Assembly: GCA_021014325.1 (NCBI GenBank)
Contig: CM037473.1
Span: 11,780,696 to 11,844,695, forward strand
Length of the DNA: 64,000 nucleotides
Reading direction: 5' to 3'
Source: Plazaster borealis
Taxonomy: Eukaryota > Echinodermata > Asteroidea > Forcipulatida > Labidiasteridae
A program made the translations under genes and the position numbers. The notes below the pieces were generated by a model. That model was not told where the DNA came from, did no database searches, and was given only the letters and a program-made list of their open reading frames with translations. Below, in pieces: positions 1 through 11,299 of this stretch (position 1 is the first letter of the stretch; every line of letters begins with the position of its first letter).

Positions 1-490
1 CAGAAGATTTACTTCAGGTGTTCTGGGAGATGTCTGACCATGTGGATGAGGCTGTGAGTGTGAGGCAGGTAGCAAGACCATCGCAATCAGTGCACAAAGA
101 GACCTCTACAGCAGTCAGCCACCTCGGGCAGGTAACTGTTTACAACTGCAATTCACCCGGCCATTTTGCGAGACAATTCTCGTTAAGGAGATGATCACCC
201 TGCAAAGATTTGAGCAATCTGAGATTTACTACCCAACTCATCAAAAAGCACCCCGCCCCCCTCCTCCCCAAGCAAGTACATACAGTACCAGCAGGTGAAA
301 TGCTTGAACAGCACACAACATCACACAACATCACAGAAGCCTTGGGTTCAGTGACACCCCAGGGTCCAAATCCAGTAACAAGCCATAGGTCATCAGTAGG
401 CCTGGTGAGTACATCATAAGGGATGTATGAAGAATTCATATCAAAGGCTGAGGGAGAATGTTTTTCTGTAGTGGTGACATTTTATGATAC

Positions 491-790
491 GTGAGATGTC
501 TTTTGGGACCAGGCTCCCAAGTCACTTCTGTAAGCAAGAGATTTTTCTTTGATGTCCTAAAATCAAGGGGCTCCAAACTGCAAAACTTTCCTAAGCCATC
601 CACTCTGGTGTCAGCAAATGGAAAAGCCATACCATACAATGGATGTTTTGAAACAGATATGTGTGCAGTAAACCAGGTCATTGAAGAGTGTTTGGTCCTG
701 GTTATCCGAGAGGAGCATTCTACCCTATTATCATCAGGTGGAGGAAACATACAAGGAATCCTGTTGCAGCTAATTGGGCAGAGTTTTTGA
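491..790 (+). pseudogene. Retropepsin-like fragment of the Gypsy element
   Basis: An open frame of 99 codons contains PGSQVTSVS where active retropepsins carry D-T/S-G-S, followed by a VSANGKAIPY block that matches the usual spacing of Gypsy aspartic proteases. The catalytic Asp of the D-T/S-G triplet is not present in this reading, so the protease would be inactive. This is a family assignment from motif order. Confidence 0.6.
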
Positions 791-1016
791 GGTTTGAAGG
801 TCGTTCCTTCATGACAAAGATAGACTGGCCATTCCCTAATGTTGTCTGGCAGAAGGCGCTCAAGACAGTAAAACAAAAGATGACTTTTTCAACATAATCT
901 GCACATCTAGGGACTCTATATGGCTCTGTTCTCTAGTAAGTGATGATAAAGCTGAATATTGACTGCAAATAACTTGCAAGATGATGGGATTCTCAAGGTT
1001 GCTGTTGACGTGTTGT

Positions 1017-1320
1017 GTCGTGCCGTGGCCGAGCAGTTGAGAGCCCCGGACTCAAGCTCTAGTGTTTCTGATCAGCAGAGTGTGGGTTCGAGTCCCGGTC
1101 ATGACACTTGTGTCCTTGAGCAAGGCACTTTATCATAATTGCTTCTCTCCACCCAGGAGTACAAATGGGTACCTGCAAGAGCTGGGGAGTAACCTGCGTT
1201 TGACTGGCATCCTGTCCAGGGGAAAAATAAATATTCTCAGTCGTTTAATGCCAAGGAAACCAGATACAAACACCGGCCTGATGAGCCATATGTGCTCGGG
1301 ACAGACTTTACTTTACTTTT
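1017..1320 (+). mobile_element. tRNA-derived SINE inserted in the Gypsy element
   Basis: The head is tRNA-like: box A around GTGGCCGAGCAGTTGAGA (1026 on) and box B GGTTCGAGTCCC near 1084, with a long variable arm that recalls tRNA-Leu/Ser. The body starts TTGTGTCCTTGAGCAAGGCA and ends in a T-rich tail near 1318. The body is shared with the minus-strand copy at 30300-31420, which shows it is a repeat family and not a tRNA gene. Confidence 0.8.
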
Positions 1321-1419
1321 GAGGAGCAGGTAGAGCAGGACCGGAGTCAGTTGATGTTGACATGGATGAGACACTTTTGGTCCCAGTCAAATTACAAAGA
1401 TAAAAACCCTCTTTGAGAA

Positions 1420-2150
1420 ACATCAGGTTGTTCTTTCCAGCCATGACTGTGATTTTGGTTTCACAGACACCATAATACATGGGATAGACACTGGGTTACT
1501 CATCCGATCCGACAGCGCTATCACACACCCACCTGCTCAATATCAAGCTGTTCGAGACCACATAAAGACTCTTCTTGAAGAGGGGATTGTGAGAGAGATT
1601 AAAAGTCCATGGGCATCCCCGGTGATGGTGGTACAGAAGAAAGACAACAGTATCCGTCTATGTGTGGATTATCGCCAACTTAATAGGGTTATAGGCCTAT
1701 ACATTGCGCATCAAGGAGTCTCTTCAAGCACTTGGGGGGGGCAGTTTTTCACTGTGTCAGATCCTACTAGTGGTAATTACAAGGTTGCCATGAGGAGGAT
1801 GTAGAGTAGACGGCCCTTATTTGTCATGCCGTTCAGTCTCTACGAGTTTACAAGACTACCATTTGGCCTATCCAACGCCCCAGCGCCTGATGCAGCAGTG
1901 TCTTGGTGACCGATGATTTGACACTGTTCTAATTTATTTAGATGACATCATTCAACCGATTTTGACTCCCATTTGGTTCATCTTGACAGAGTGTTTTCCA
2001 GACTTGGTCAGCACAGGCTCAAGCTGAAACCAGCTAAATGCCACTTACTGCAAAGTGGGAGGTGAAGTACTTGGAGCATCTTGTGTCCAGGGAGTTGCAG
2101 TTGACCCAGAAAACTGGTCAGAACCAACTACAGTGAAAGATGTGCATGGC
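1420..2150 (+). pseudogene. Gypsy reverse transcriptase fragment
   Basis: The frame around 1540-1690 carries the hallmark N-terminal Gypsy RT block, with [20 protein letters not shown] followed by KKD and [10 protein letters not shown]. Downstream, in shifted frames, are the remnants RPLFVMPF near 1811 and the catalytic-region remnant LDDI near 1938. The block is broken by an in-frame TAG at about 1802 and further frameshifts, so it is not functional. Confidence 0.85.
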
Positions 2151-2259
2151 TTTTGGGGTTTACCGGTTACTTCCGCAGATTCATCAAGGGTTATACTTCA
2201 GTTGCAGAGCCGCTCTTGCGGTAATTACGGCAATTACGATGTCAGAATGTCCAGGTTTC

Positions 2260-2640
2260 CCTTGATAATGCAGTCCTGTCATAAGCAAACTTCCTTGTTG
2301 AGACTGACACATGTGGCACTGGCCTTATTACAGCTCAATGTGTTATTCCAGCTCGATGGTGAAAAAAAGCTCAGAGCATTGCGACAGACAGAGAAATTGC
2401 CGCATAGTGCATTGAAATTCAAACTGCTGGCAATCAAATGAGCTGTTCTGGAGGTGTCAAAGACTATCCCCTTGGTCACCAATGTACAGTTGTCATAGAT
2501 CATCACCACTTACTTACATACCTCGACAAAGCCAGCTTGAATTGCTATGAGATGCATTGGGTTCAACAGCTAAGCTTGTTTGATTTCAAACTGATTTACA
2601 GACCAGGAAAGAATAGTTTCCTAACTAGCTGTTGACATCA
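2260..2640 (+). pseudogene. Gypsy RNase H / connection fragment
   Basis: The frame at 2438-2635 reads VIDHHHLLTYLDK followed by HWVQQLSLFDFKLIYRPGK, the typical end of Gypsy RNase H (T/VDHxxLxxL, then RWxxxLxxFDFxxxYRPGxxN). It is cut off where the satellite begins. The last 80 bases recur inside that satellite. Confidence 0.8.
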
Positions 2641-4750
2641 ACCCTTAGCAGTACAGCACTCACTAGACTCTTATAAACTAGCTGTGGACATAATACCTCA
2701 ACCTGCTCAACAGCTAGACCAACCCTCATCAGCAGAACAACACTCACTAGACTGTAATAAACTAGCTTTATGGACACCAACCCTCAGCAGAACAGCACTC
2801 ACTGGACCCTGATAAACTAGCTGCAGTGGCAGCAACACTCAGCAGAACAACCCTAAGCAGAACAGTACTCACCAGACTCTGATAAACTAGCTGTGGACAT
2901 AAACCCTCAACAGACCAACCCTCAGCAGAACAGTACTCACCAGACTCTGATGAACTAGCTGTGGACATCAACTATCAACAGACTCATATAAAGTAATGTA
3001 GCTGTTGACATCAACCCTCAACAGACCAACCCTTGGGTTCAACAACTAAGCTTGTTTGATTTCGAACTGATTTACAGACCAGGAAAGAATAGTTTCCTAA
3101 CTAGCTGTTGACATCAACCCTTAGCAGTACAGCACTCACTAGACTCTTATAAACTAGCTGTGGACATAATACCTCAACCTGCTCAACAGCTAGACCAACC
3201 CTCATCAGCAGAACAACACTCACTAGACTGTAATAAACTAGCTTTATGGACACCAACCCTCAGCAGAACAGCACTCACTGGACCCTGATAAACTAGCTGC
3301 AGTGGCAGCAACACTCAGCAGAACAACCCTAAGCAGAACAGTACTCACCAGACTCTGATAAACTAGCTGTGGACATAAACCCTCAACAGACCAACCCTCA
3401 GCAGAACAGTACTCACCAGACTCTGATGAACTAGCTGTGGACATCAACTATCAACAGACTCATATAAAGTAATGTAGCTGTTGACATCAACCCTCAACAG
3501 ACCAACCCTTGGGTTCAACAACTAAGCTTGTTTGATTTCGAACTGATTTACAGACCACGAAATAATAGTTTCCTAACTAGCTGTTGACATCAACCCTTAG
3601 CAGTACAGCACTCACTAGACTCTTATAAACTAGCTGTGGACATAAACCCTCAATCTTCTCAATAGCTAGACCAACCCCCATCAGCAGAACAACACTCACT
3701 AGACTGTAATAAACTAGCTTTATGGACACCAACCCTCAGCAGAACAGCACTCACTGGACCCTGATAAACTAGCTGCAGTGGATATCAACCCTCAGCAGAA
3801 CAACCAACAGCAGAACAGCACTCACTAGACTCCTATAAACTAGCTGTAGACATCAACCCTCAACAGACCAACCCTCAGCAGAACAGCACTCTTTAGATTC
3901 TTATAAAATAGCTGTGGACATCAACCATCAACAGACCAACCTTCAGCAGAACAGCACTCAGTATACTCTTATAAACTAGCTGTGGACATCAACCATCAAC
4001 AGAACAACCCTCAGCAGAACAGCACCCACTAAACTCTGATAAACTAGCTGTGGACATCAAGCATTAAAAGACCAACCCTCAGCAGAACAGCACTCTTTAG
4101 ACTCTTATAAAATAGCTGTGGACATCAACCGTCAACATACCAACCCTCAGCAGAACAGCACTCAGTATACTCTTATAAACTAGCTGTGGACATCAACCAT
4201 CAACAGAACAACCCTCAGCAGAAAAGCACCCACTAAACTCTGATAAACTAGCTGTGGACATCAAGCATCAACAGACCAATCCTCAGCAGAACAGCACTCA
4301 TTAGACTCTTATAAAATAGCTGTGGACATCAACCATCAACAGACCAATCCTCAGCAGAACAGCACTCATTAGACTCTTATAAAATAGCTGTGGACATTAA
4401 CCATCAACAGAACAACCCTCAGCAGAAAAGCACCCACTAAACTCTGATAAACTAGCTGTGGACATCAAGCATCAACAGACCAACCCTCAGCAGAACAGCA
4501 CTCATTAGACTCTTATGAAATATCTGTGGACATCAACTATCAACAGAACAACCCTCAGCAGAACAGCACCCACTTAGAAACTCTGATAAACTAGCTGTGG
4601 ACATCAACCCTCAACGGAACAGCACCCACTAAACTCTGATAAACTAGCTGTGGACATCAAGCATCAACAGACCAACCCTCAGCAGAACAGCACTCATTAA
4701 ACTCTGATAAACTAGCCGTGGACATCAACCCTCAACACAGAACAACCCTC
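2640..4750 (+). repeat. 68-bp satellite with a 476-bp higher-order unit
   Basis: Monomers begin TAGCTGTGGACATCAA and contain CCTCAGCAGAACAGCACTCA; adjacent copies at 4249 and 4317 are 68 bases apart. The first part is organised in 476-base units: the same sequence starts at 2559, 3035 and 3511. 476 is seven times 68. Each large unit includes a copy of the Gypsy RNase H end (GGGTTCAACA.CTAAGCTTG). The first two large units are nearly identical, the third is more diverged, and the remainder is simple 68-base repeats. Minus-strand open frames here are repeat translations. Confidence 0.92.
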
Positions 4751-4759
4751 ATCATTTAA

Positions 4760-5880
4760 ACAGTGCCTAAACCAAGCTTGTTCATCAGATTCCTGAATGA
4801 AAGATTACTGTTTTTTGTTCTACTTTGTTACTTGAATAATCTTCTTACCAGATGAAAGTGAAGACAGCTCTTGCTCATTTTTCTTGTAATTAAATGAAAG
4901 TTTAGGATTAGTATTACAATGAAATGTGAAACAATATAAAATAATGTCATCAGCTTTGAAATGAGTTTGAATATAGGTACAACATAGAGTGTAAGAAAAC
5001 AAACGTTTACAAGTGTATCAGTGCTTATGAAATTTCTCAGTTTTAGAATTTCTCAGTTTGTATCATCTGCGTATTTCACCACAAATGTTTAAAAACGTCT
5101 CCTTTAGCTATTTTACAGTCTGCGCTTGGTTGAATTCTCATTGATGATGATGTTCTCTGCTGGTCCAAAGCTGCCCACAGATGTTGCAATGCAGTTCCTC
5201 ATGACTAACAAATTGATGTACTACCTTATAGTATACAGTATGGATTATCTAAAACATATATATGTTGCTAGTTCAAACTAAAAACTGGTACTGGTTCTGA
5301 AATTTTCCAGATCAACCTGTACAAATAAAACTTAATTAAACTTAAACAAATCTGTATGTTTGTTGTCTGACCAGCCTGCATAGCTTTTGTCAAACACCAA
5401 AATATGTACCAACAAAGAGTCTTCCTGACCACCTTTTTTTTTAACTGCACAGACCAGTCTTAGGAAACCATTAAAAAAATTCACAAATGCAAATGCCAGT
5501 TTTAACATTTGACATAAATGTTTACGTGAGTATGTGACATATGGCAATTGCAACATACTTTGGTGGGAAAACGGTTTAAAGAACTGACCAATCAAAACAA
5601 ATATAAATGTATGTTCTTAATAATAAATCTGTTGGTTACAGAAAAAATTTGTAATAATTTCACAACTTGAATTTAAAACAAAATTTCTGATATTCAACTT
5701 GCTTACCACGTTATTGGATACAGTGCAACTCGCAACTCATCTTGTCTGTCTTACATTCTCAAGATCTGATCATCATTATTTTTGAAACCCTAATTTCCCT
5801 GACACTTTGAAACAATGACAAAACCTTAAAAAAATCCCAAAATATCTTATTTTTTATTTTGAGTTACTCAAAGCTTGTAC
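4760..5880. other. AT-rich spacer, no gene recognised
   Basis: I see no exon-like frame, tandem structure or mobile element in this stretch. The short open frames have no recognisable domain and lack splice context. Confidence 0.5.
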
Positions 5881-6046
5881 TAATAAGAAATAACTGTGTC
5901 CTTTGTACAAATGTTTTGGTCAGCAGCAACCAGTGAGACTGTCTCAATCTCTAGAGTGGACACAAGTCAGCCAGAATCAGAGATCCTAATACAGGCACCA
6001 AAAGGAAAGATTTTGTGGACATACACTCTAGTCTACAAGGTATGGT

Positions 6047-6351
6047 TTAACATGTTGACTGCCGCCTACGAGTATATTCGTAGTAACAGGTGTAACGGAT
6101 TCTGCCACTACGAGTATACTCATAGAGAATGAAATGCCTTTGTATAGTGAATTGAATACACTGGCATCACTGAGAACGCAACGAATACGCTTCTGGCAGT
6201 GGTGAGCACACATCGTTAGAATTTGTATGCTACAACATGTAGACAAAAAAACCCAAACCTATTTGGTATGCACGCATGCGCACCACTAAAATTGGATGCT
6301 TGGCAAATGGGAACGCCCCTACGAATTTATGAATGGCAGTCAACGTGTTAA
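6047..6351. mobile_element. piggyBac-like MITE, TTAA-flanked
   Basis: The element has inverted ends (CATGTTGACTGCC on the left, GGCAGTCAACGTG on the right) and is bounded on both sides by TTAA (6047-6050 and 6348-6351). It is about 297 bases long and has no coding capacity. The internal copies of the near-palindrome TACGAGTATATTCGTAG at about 6069 and 6110 are typical of foldback MITEs. TTAA target duplication and a TTGACTGCC-type end suggest the piggyBac superfamily; Kolobok also uses TTAA. Confidence 0.75.
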
Positions 6352-6681
6352 AGTGTCAAACATTTATAATACAGTGTGGGGTACAGCACTCTTTAACTTT
6401 CCTCGAGGTGACATTCGCTATTCCCCCAATAACTTTATATCAACAGGTGGCCCATATTATTTCAAGGCTCACTCCAATTTCTTAGTAAATACCTCAAGGT
6501 CCCCAGTACTGACCAGAAACTCCTATGTTGACCCCACCACCAAAAACCCTCAAAACATCAACCAAACTTTCCTTCTTTATATTATTTTGACTCTTGGTCC
6601 TTCAACTTGTCATCTATTCGAGACTTGCCTCTCATATATCTACTAGCAAGAGTTGGTTTGCACTTTTAACTGTCAGTCAAC

Positions 6682-7086
6682 TTAAAGGCACCTTAAAAGG
6701 CAACTTGAAGTACACGTTTGGTAATGACTCTGATCAATAATGGCATTACAAAACTTACTTGGTAAGAAGTACAGCAGCTTTGGATAGTATAATACATTAT
6801 GAGAAACTTTTCACTTCGAAGTACTGTGGTTATGGAAAAGTATATCACTTTTTTCCCCCAAAACATTTGAATCTGAGAAGCGTTGCGCATAACGCTTCTC
6901 AGAGTGTGTTTTTCAATGCAGATATTCTTCCTGTGTGGACATAACCGCTCCAGATTTTCGGCAATATCTCAAAAACACCTTTTGAATTGAAATTTTCACA
7001 GGTTAGTTTTATGGTTTATATCTACAACTATATAGGTTTGAAACAAACAATAGGCTCCAATTACCAAACGTGTATGATGGTTTTAA
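6682..7086 (+). mobile_element. Kolobok/T2-like MITE, copy 1
   Basis: It begins near a TTAAAGGC sequence and carries the family blocks CGTTTGGTAATGACTC, ACTTACTTGGTAAGAAG, TGTGGACATAACCGCTCCAG and TTTTCACAGGTTAGTTTTAT, ending in AATTACCAAACGTG and TTAA at about 7083. An internal palindrome reads CTGAGAAGCGTT / AACGCTTCTCAG near 6875-6902. Related copies lie at 27050, 38262, 44310, 45071 and 46624. Confidence 0.75.
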
Positions 7087-7375
7087 CACAAATAAATGTT
7101 GACATCTACGCTTGCTTCTTGTGCATTATTGTTTCATCGACGTATACACTCCCCTCGGCTCGCTTGCTCATCAAAATATCCGTTAATAAGCACAGAAACT
7201 TTAATTGAGTGAAATTATAAACCTCATAAATCTCTGTGTAAAACACTACCTTTAAAAATAGGTTTACTGCTATGGCTCCCTTTGCAATAGCTCATCAGCT
7301 CTTCAATGATCATACATGATGCAACCTAAAGTTTAGTTGTATTATCTGTGAACTTTGTCGTTTGATTCTTTGCAG

Positions 7376-7647
7376 ACTGTTACCACAATGGGACACACGC
7401 CATTGGAGGATCTATGAGGTTGCAGAAATCAAACATTCCCCCTTCTTCAGTTAAAATAAACACAACACCTACTTATTTGATGGCAGAGTGGATATTGTGG
7501 CTGCCCAGCCTCCCTTGTGAATGACTCTCAGCCCCACTCTGCAATCTGCATCCATCCTGCATGCAGAAACATAGACTGTGAAGTGAGACAAAGAATCATG
7601 CGGGGAGTGGTGGAACTGGAAACCTTTGCACAGACGCTCGTCACATG
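7376..7647 (+). pseudogene. Decayed exon, weakly integrin-alpha-like
   Basis: A 3' splice-like site (CTTTGCAG) ends at 7375 and a consensus donor GTAAGT begins at 7648. The last 131 bases (from 7517) form one open frame containing C-x4-C-x4-C-x-V-x5-RG-x-V-E-L-E, a spacing that recalls the calf-2 region of integrin alpha chains. Upstream of 7517 that frame is closed by stops, so the exon as a whole is broken. A possible upstream exon ends at about 6039 (AAG|GTATGG). The family assignment is weak. Confidence 0.28.
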
Positions 7648-7654
7648 GTAAGTC

Positions 7655-8875
7655 ACATTATACCTTGTTACTTATCATAGTGATACATCAGAGGACAACG
7701 TCTTGATTCAAGATACTTAAGTAGTTCTGACAAAACAAGTTCAGCCCACCTACCAACTTGAGCTTTTTGACATAAGTGATTGGTGTCATTATTCAGAATT
7801 AAAGTAAATTCTGATGACCGATGTACCATGACCATATTGGTACTGTGACAAGTGGGTGGAAACTCCTCTCCCCCCGCCCCCTGCACCCCCAGCAAGGTAA
7901 TCCAATGCATGTGATTGATGGTGAGCAAGTTATTAGTTGCCCAGCCAGCCCCCTAACAAATGCATAAATATTTTATATATGGACAAATCTTCCCATCGTG
8001 AACTGGCAATCCCATCATGAAGGAATTCAAATGCCAAGCTGACCAAAGCTAATATCTTTCTGGTACACACATTGGTTTGATTATAAACAAAATACTGAAG
8101 AAAGTAATTAATTCCAAAACCTTTTTGTGATTTTATGTAGATGGATCAACCTGAGACATTGAACACACAGCAGGACTTCAAAGAGAATTTGACATTTCTT
8201 TCAGGACACCTCAAATTGTCATGAACATTGACTGCATTGACATTTTAGAACAACAAACTCAAGCATTTTAAGTAAATTTTGCAGCTACATACACTGAATC
8301 TTATCAAGGAAATCAGTAGCGGTCAAGCAAGACAAGTACAGAAATACTGCATGATCTTTCAAGCAAATATGAACAGTATCCAGCAGTAACACTCTGAGTC
8401 CAAGGAGCCACTTGAAGAACACTGCTACATAAACTTTGATGCAAGTTTGCCAGCAGTCTAACACTGATTTCATGGAACTAATGGAACATGGGCGGGTTCT
8501 CTCTGGAATATTTCTCTGGGGTGTCCCTCCCACATCTGGAACTGAAACTTCCTTCCCTGTCTTCTCTCCATGGGGTTCTTGGCAAGTACCTACGGAATGT
8601 GCTACAGACAGAAGGACGAGCTGGCCTTGCCACACTTGGAACAACTAGACCTCTCGATCCCGCCTCCACACAATGACTGGATGTCGGCTGCATTCTCCTT
8701 TGTATGTATCTTGTTTTTTAAGATTGCAAATTATGTAATCATAATTATCAGGAAATCATTTGACCCTTTAAGTTTATGTATTTGATTATTACTTGTATAA
8801 ATATTGTCACTGCAGAAGTTATGTCCTCTTCAAGAAAACCAGGTTCATCACAAGAGAGATAAGCAGTTTAAACAC
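7655..8875. other. Non-coding or decayed sequence, nothing recognised
   Basis: Several short overlapping frames at 8430-8790 look coding-like but are mutually shifted and show no domain that I recognise. There is no repeat array or mobile element here that I can support. Confidence 0.4.
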
Positions 8876-8879
8876 AACA

Positions 8880-10605
8880 ATGGGAGAATTTAAAACTTTC
8901 CTTTCTGTCTGGATCGGTTCCTTCCCAGCTCAAAATCGCTAGAGTCACACCTATCTTTAAAAGTGGTGATCGCCATGACTTGCGTAACTATCGCCCTATT
9001 TCAGTTCTTCCCGTGTTTCTCCAAAATTCTTGAAAAACTTGTCCATAAACGACTCTTTAAATTTCTTTCTGATTTTCACCTTCTTTATGATCTACAATTT
9101 GGTTTTCGTAGCAAATTCTCGACAGATATGGCGTTAATTAAACTTGTTGATCATCTTAACAACTCTTTCACAGATCAAATGTCAACTTTTGGTGTCTTTA
9201 TAGACCTCTAAAAAGCCTTTGACACCATTGACCATAGCATTCTTCTCTCTAAACTAGATCACTATGGAGTGCGTGGTGTTGGCTAACCAATGGTTCGCTA
9301 ATTATCTGTCTGACAGGAAACAATACACAGTTTTCAAAAGCTGTGATTCCTCCCTTAAGACAATTGACTGTGGTGTTCCACAAGGCTCCATTCTTGGACC
9401 TTTACTATTCCTTTTGTATATAAATGGTCTTCATAATTGTTCTTCCGTTCTGTCTTTTATTCTATTTGCTGATGATACCACTATCCTTTTTTCTCACTCT
9501 AATTTATCTTCTTTAAGCGATATCATCAACAGGGAACTGTGTTTGGCCTCGTCTTGGTTTAGATCAAATAAGCTCTCACTCAATTCTAGCAAGACTAAGT
9601 ACATGTTTTTCAGCAGGTCTCGCAAAGTTTATGACAACTTCACCATCAATATTAATGATACTCCAATCGAACAGGTTCACTCGAAATTTTTTTTAGGAGT
9701 TTTAATTGATGATAAGTTGACCTGGAAAGATCACATCTCCTCTGTCTCAAAAGTTGTTTCTCGCAACACAGGGGTTATGTCTAAGCTTCGTTCGTTTCTT
9801 CCCACTCACACGCTAATTTCTCTCTACAACACTCTTATCCTTCCTTATTTAAATTATTGTAATATTGTTTGGGCACACACGAGCACTAGTAAGCTACATT
9901 CTCTGTTCTTAATAAAAAAAAGGGCTATCTTGAACACACTGACACTCATGGATATCAACAAACTTCAAACGGGAATTTTCATGTTCAAATACACAAATAA
10001 TCTTCTGCCCCACACTTTCTTAGACTACTTTCCCTCTGTCACCAACACGCACAATTATTATACACACTCTTGTAATGATTTGTATATACCTTTTGCACGC
10101 ACTTCTTACTCTATGAACACTCTTCGCTACCACGGGCCCCGCCTCTGGAATTCTATTGGACACAACATTCGTACACAGTCCTCTGTTGGTCGATTCAAAG
10201 CCTCCTTCAAAAAACACCTTGTCTCCCATTATGCAACTTGGTTTTTTTTCTTCTTTTTTCTTAATTTTCATTTCTTAAATTCATCATCGTGGTTTAGCTC
10301 GTTCGTTGTGGTCCGTCTTGTGTGGTTTTTTGGTCTTTGTTTGTTTGTTTGGTTTTTGCGCTTGTAATACCCGTCTCGTTTTGATCCTTGTTTGATCTTT
10401 TGTTAAATCTGTAGTGTTTTATTATATAATTGTAATATTATTTGATTACTTTCCATCTTTATTTTCTTTTGTACAGGGCATCCCAGCCTACAAGCTTTTG
10501 CTTTAATGGGTCATGCCTCCATACAGTTTCAGTCTCTGTTAACTAATCAAGTTGTTTATTTTGATTTATGTATGGAAATAAATGTTGTTGAATTGAAATT
10601 GAACT
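8880..10605 (+). mobile_element. 5'-truncated non-LTR retrotransposon (LINE, CR1/Jockey-like)
   Basis: Only the second half of the reverse-transcriptase ORF and the 3' UTR remain; the endonuclease half is missing. The 3' UTR runs from about 10366 and ends with a TTGAATTGAAATTGAA-type simple repeat near 10589-10605, as LINEs with short tail repeats do. A minisatellite starts directly afterwards. One stop and at least one frameshift break the ORF, so the copy is dead. Confidence 0.88.
8930..10367 (+). pseudogene. LINE reverse transcriptase, interrupted
   Basis: RT blocks appear in order: VTPIFKSGD and NYRPIS near 8950-9003, LQFGFR near 9098, the A-block region at 9205-9225 where an in-frame TAA replaces a sense codon before KAFD, PQGSILGPLLFLLYINGL at about 9380-9430, the catalytic FADDTTI at about 9466, and the C-terminal RYHGPRLWNSI near 10127. 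A frameshift lies near 9260-9290, after which a 367-codon frame (9264-10367) continues to the end. The T-rich final 50 codons are probably UTR read-through. Confidence 0.88.
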
Positions 10606-10609
10606 TACT

Positions 10610-11299
10610 GGGAATATCCCAAATATCCAAATATTGCCAGATGCTGAGGATCATGGCAGAGGGTAATGTGCTGGTAACCTCTTCCCTCACATTAATAAAC
10701 AAGGTTTTAATACAATAGTATGCCTTGCTAATTGGGAATATCCCAAATATCCAAATATTGCCAGATGCTGAGGATCATGGCAGAGGGTAATGTGCTGGTA
10801 ACCTCTTCCCTCACATTAATAAACAAGGTTTTAATACAATAGTATGCCTTGCTAATTGGGAATATCCCAAATATCCAAATATTGCCAGATGCTGAGGATC
10901 ATGGCAGAGGGTAATGTGCTGGTAACCTCTTCCCTCACATTAATAAACAAGGTTTTAATACAATAGTATGCCTTGCTAATTGGGAATATCCCAAATATCC
11001 AAATATTGCCAGATGCTGAGGATCATGGCAGAGGGTAATGTGCTGGTAACCTCTTCCCTCACATTAATAAACAAGGTTTTAATACAATAGTATGCCTTGC
11101 TAATTGGGAATATCCCAAATATCAAAATATTGCCAGATGCTGAGGATCATGGCAGAGGGTAATGTGCTGGTAACCTCTTCCCTCACATTAATAAACAAGG
11201 TTTCAATGCAATAGTGTGCCTTACTTACTGGGAATATCCCAAATATCCAAGTATTGCCAGATGCTGAGGATCATGGCAGAGGGTAATGTGCTGGTAATT
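10610..11299 (+). repeat. 124-bp minisatellite, about 5.6 copies
   Basis: The unit starts GGGAATATCCCAAATATCC at 10610, 10734, 10858, 10982, 11106 and 11230, exactly 124 bases apart each time. The middle copies are almost identical; the first and last differ at the junction (CTTACTGGGAA instead of CTAATTGGGAA). The array lies immediately downstream of the LINE 3' end. Confidence 0.95.

Larger units (their letters stand above)
1..2640 (+). mobile_element. Degraded Ty3/Gypsy LTR retrotransposon (internal part)
   Basis: Gypsy domains occur in the expected order on the plus strand: a decayed gag zinc knuckle near 140-180 (CN..GHFA pattern), a retropepsin-like stretch at 491-790, reverse transcriptase from about 1420, and RNase H/connection to about 2640. 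Frameshifts and stops separate every domain, and a SINE interrupts it at about 1017-1320. No LTR, integrase or tail is visible; the sequence passes directly into a satellite at 2640. It is a dead copy that makes no protein. Confidence 0.85.

Noticed and set aside
436..876. 146-codon minus-strand frame
   Set aside because: Antisense shadow of the Gypsy protease region on the plus strand.
1017..1110. Apparent tRNA-Leu/Ser gene
   Set aside because: Same head plus body occurs at 30.3-31.4 kb, so it is a SINE.
2768..3447. Two identical minus-strand 67-codon frames (2768-2971 and 3244-3447)
   Set aside because: They are translations of the 68-base satellite, duplicated by its 476-base unit; no start context, splice site or domain.
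10220..10367. Phe/Trp-rich C-terminal extension of the LINE open frame as a membrane domain
   Set aside because: It starts at a T-rich run just after the normal LINE C-terminus; it is read-through into the 3' UTR.
10610..11299. Possible CRISPR array (regular repeats)
   Set aside because: Units are contiguous 124-base copies without unique spacers, in an animal genome next to a LINE.
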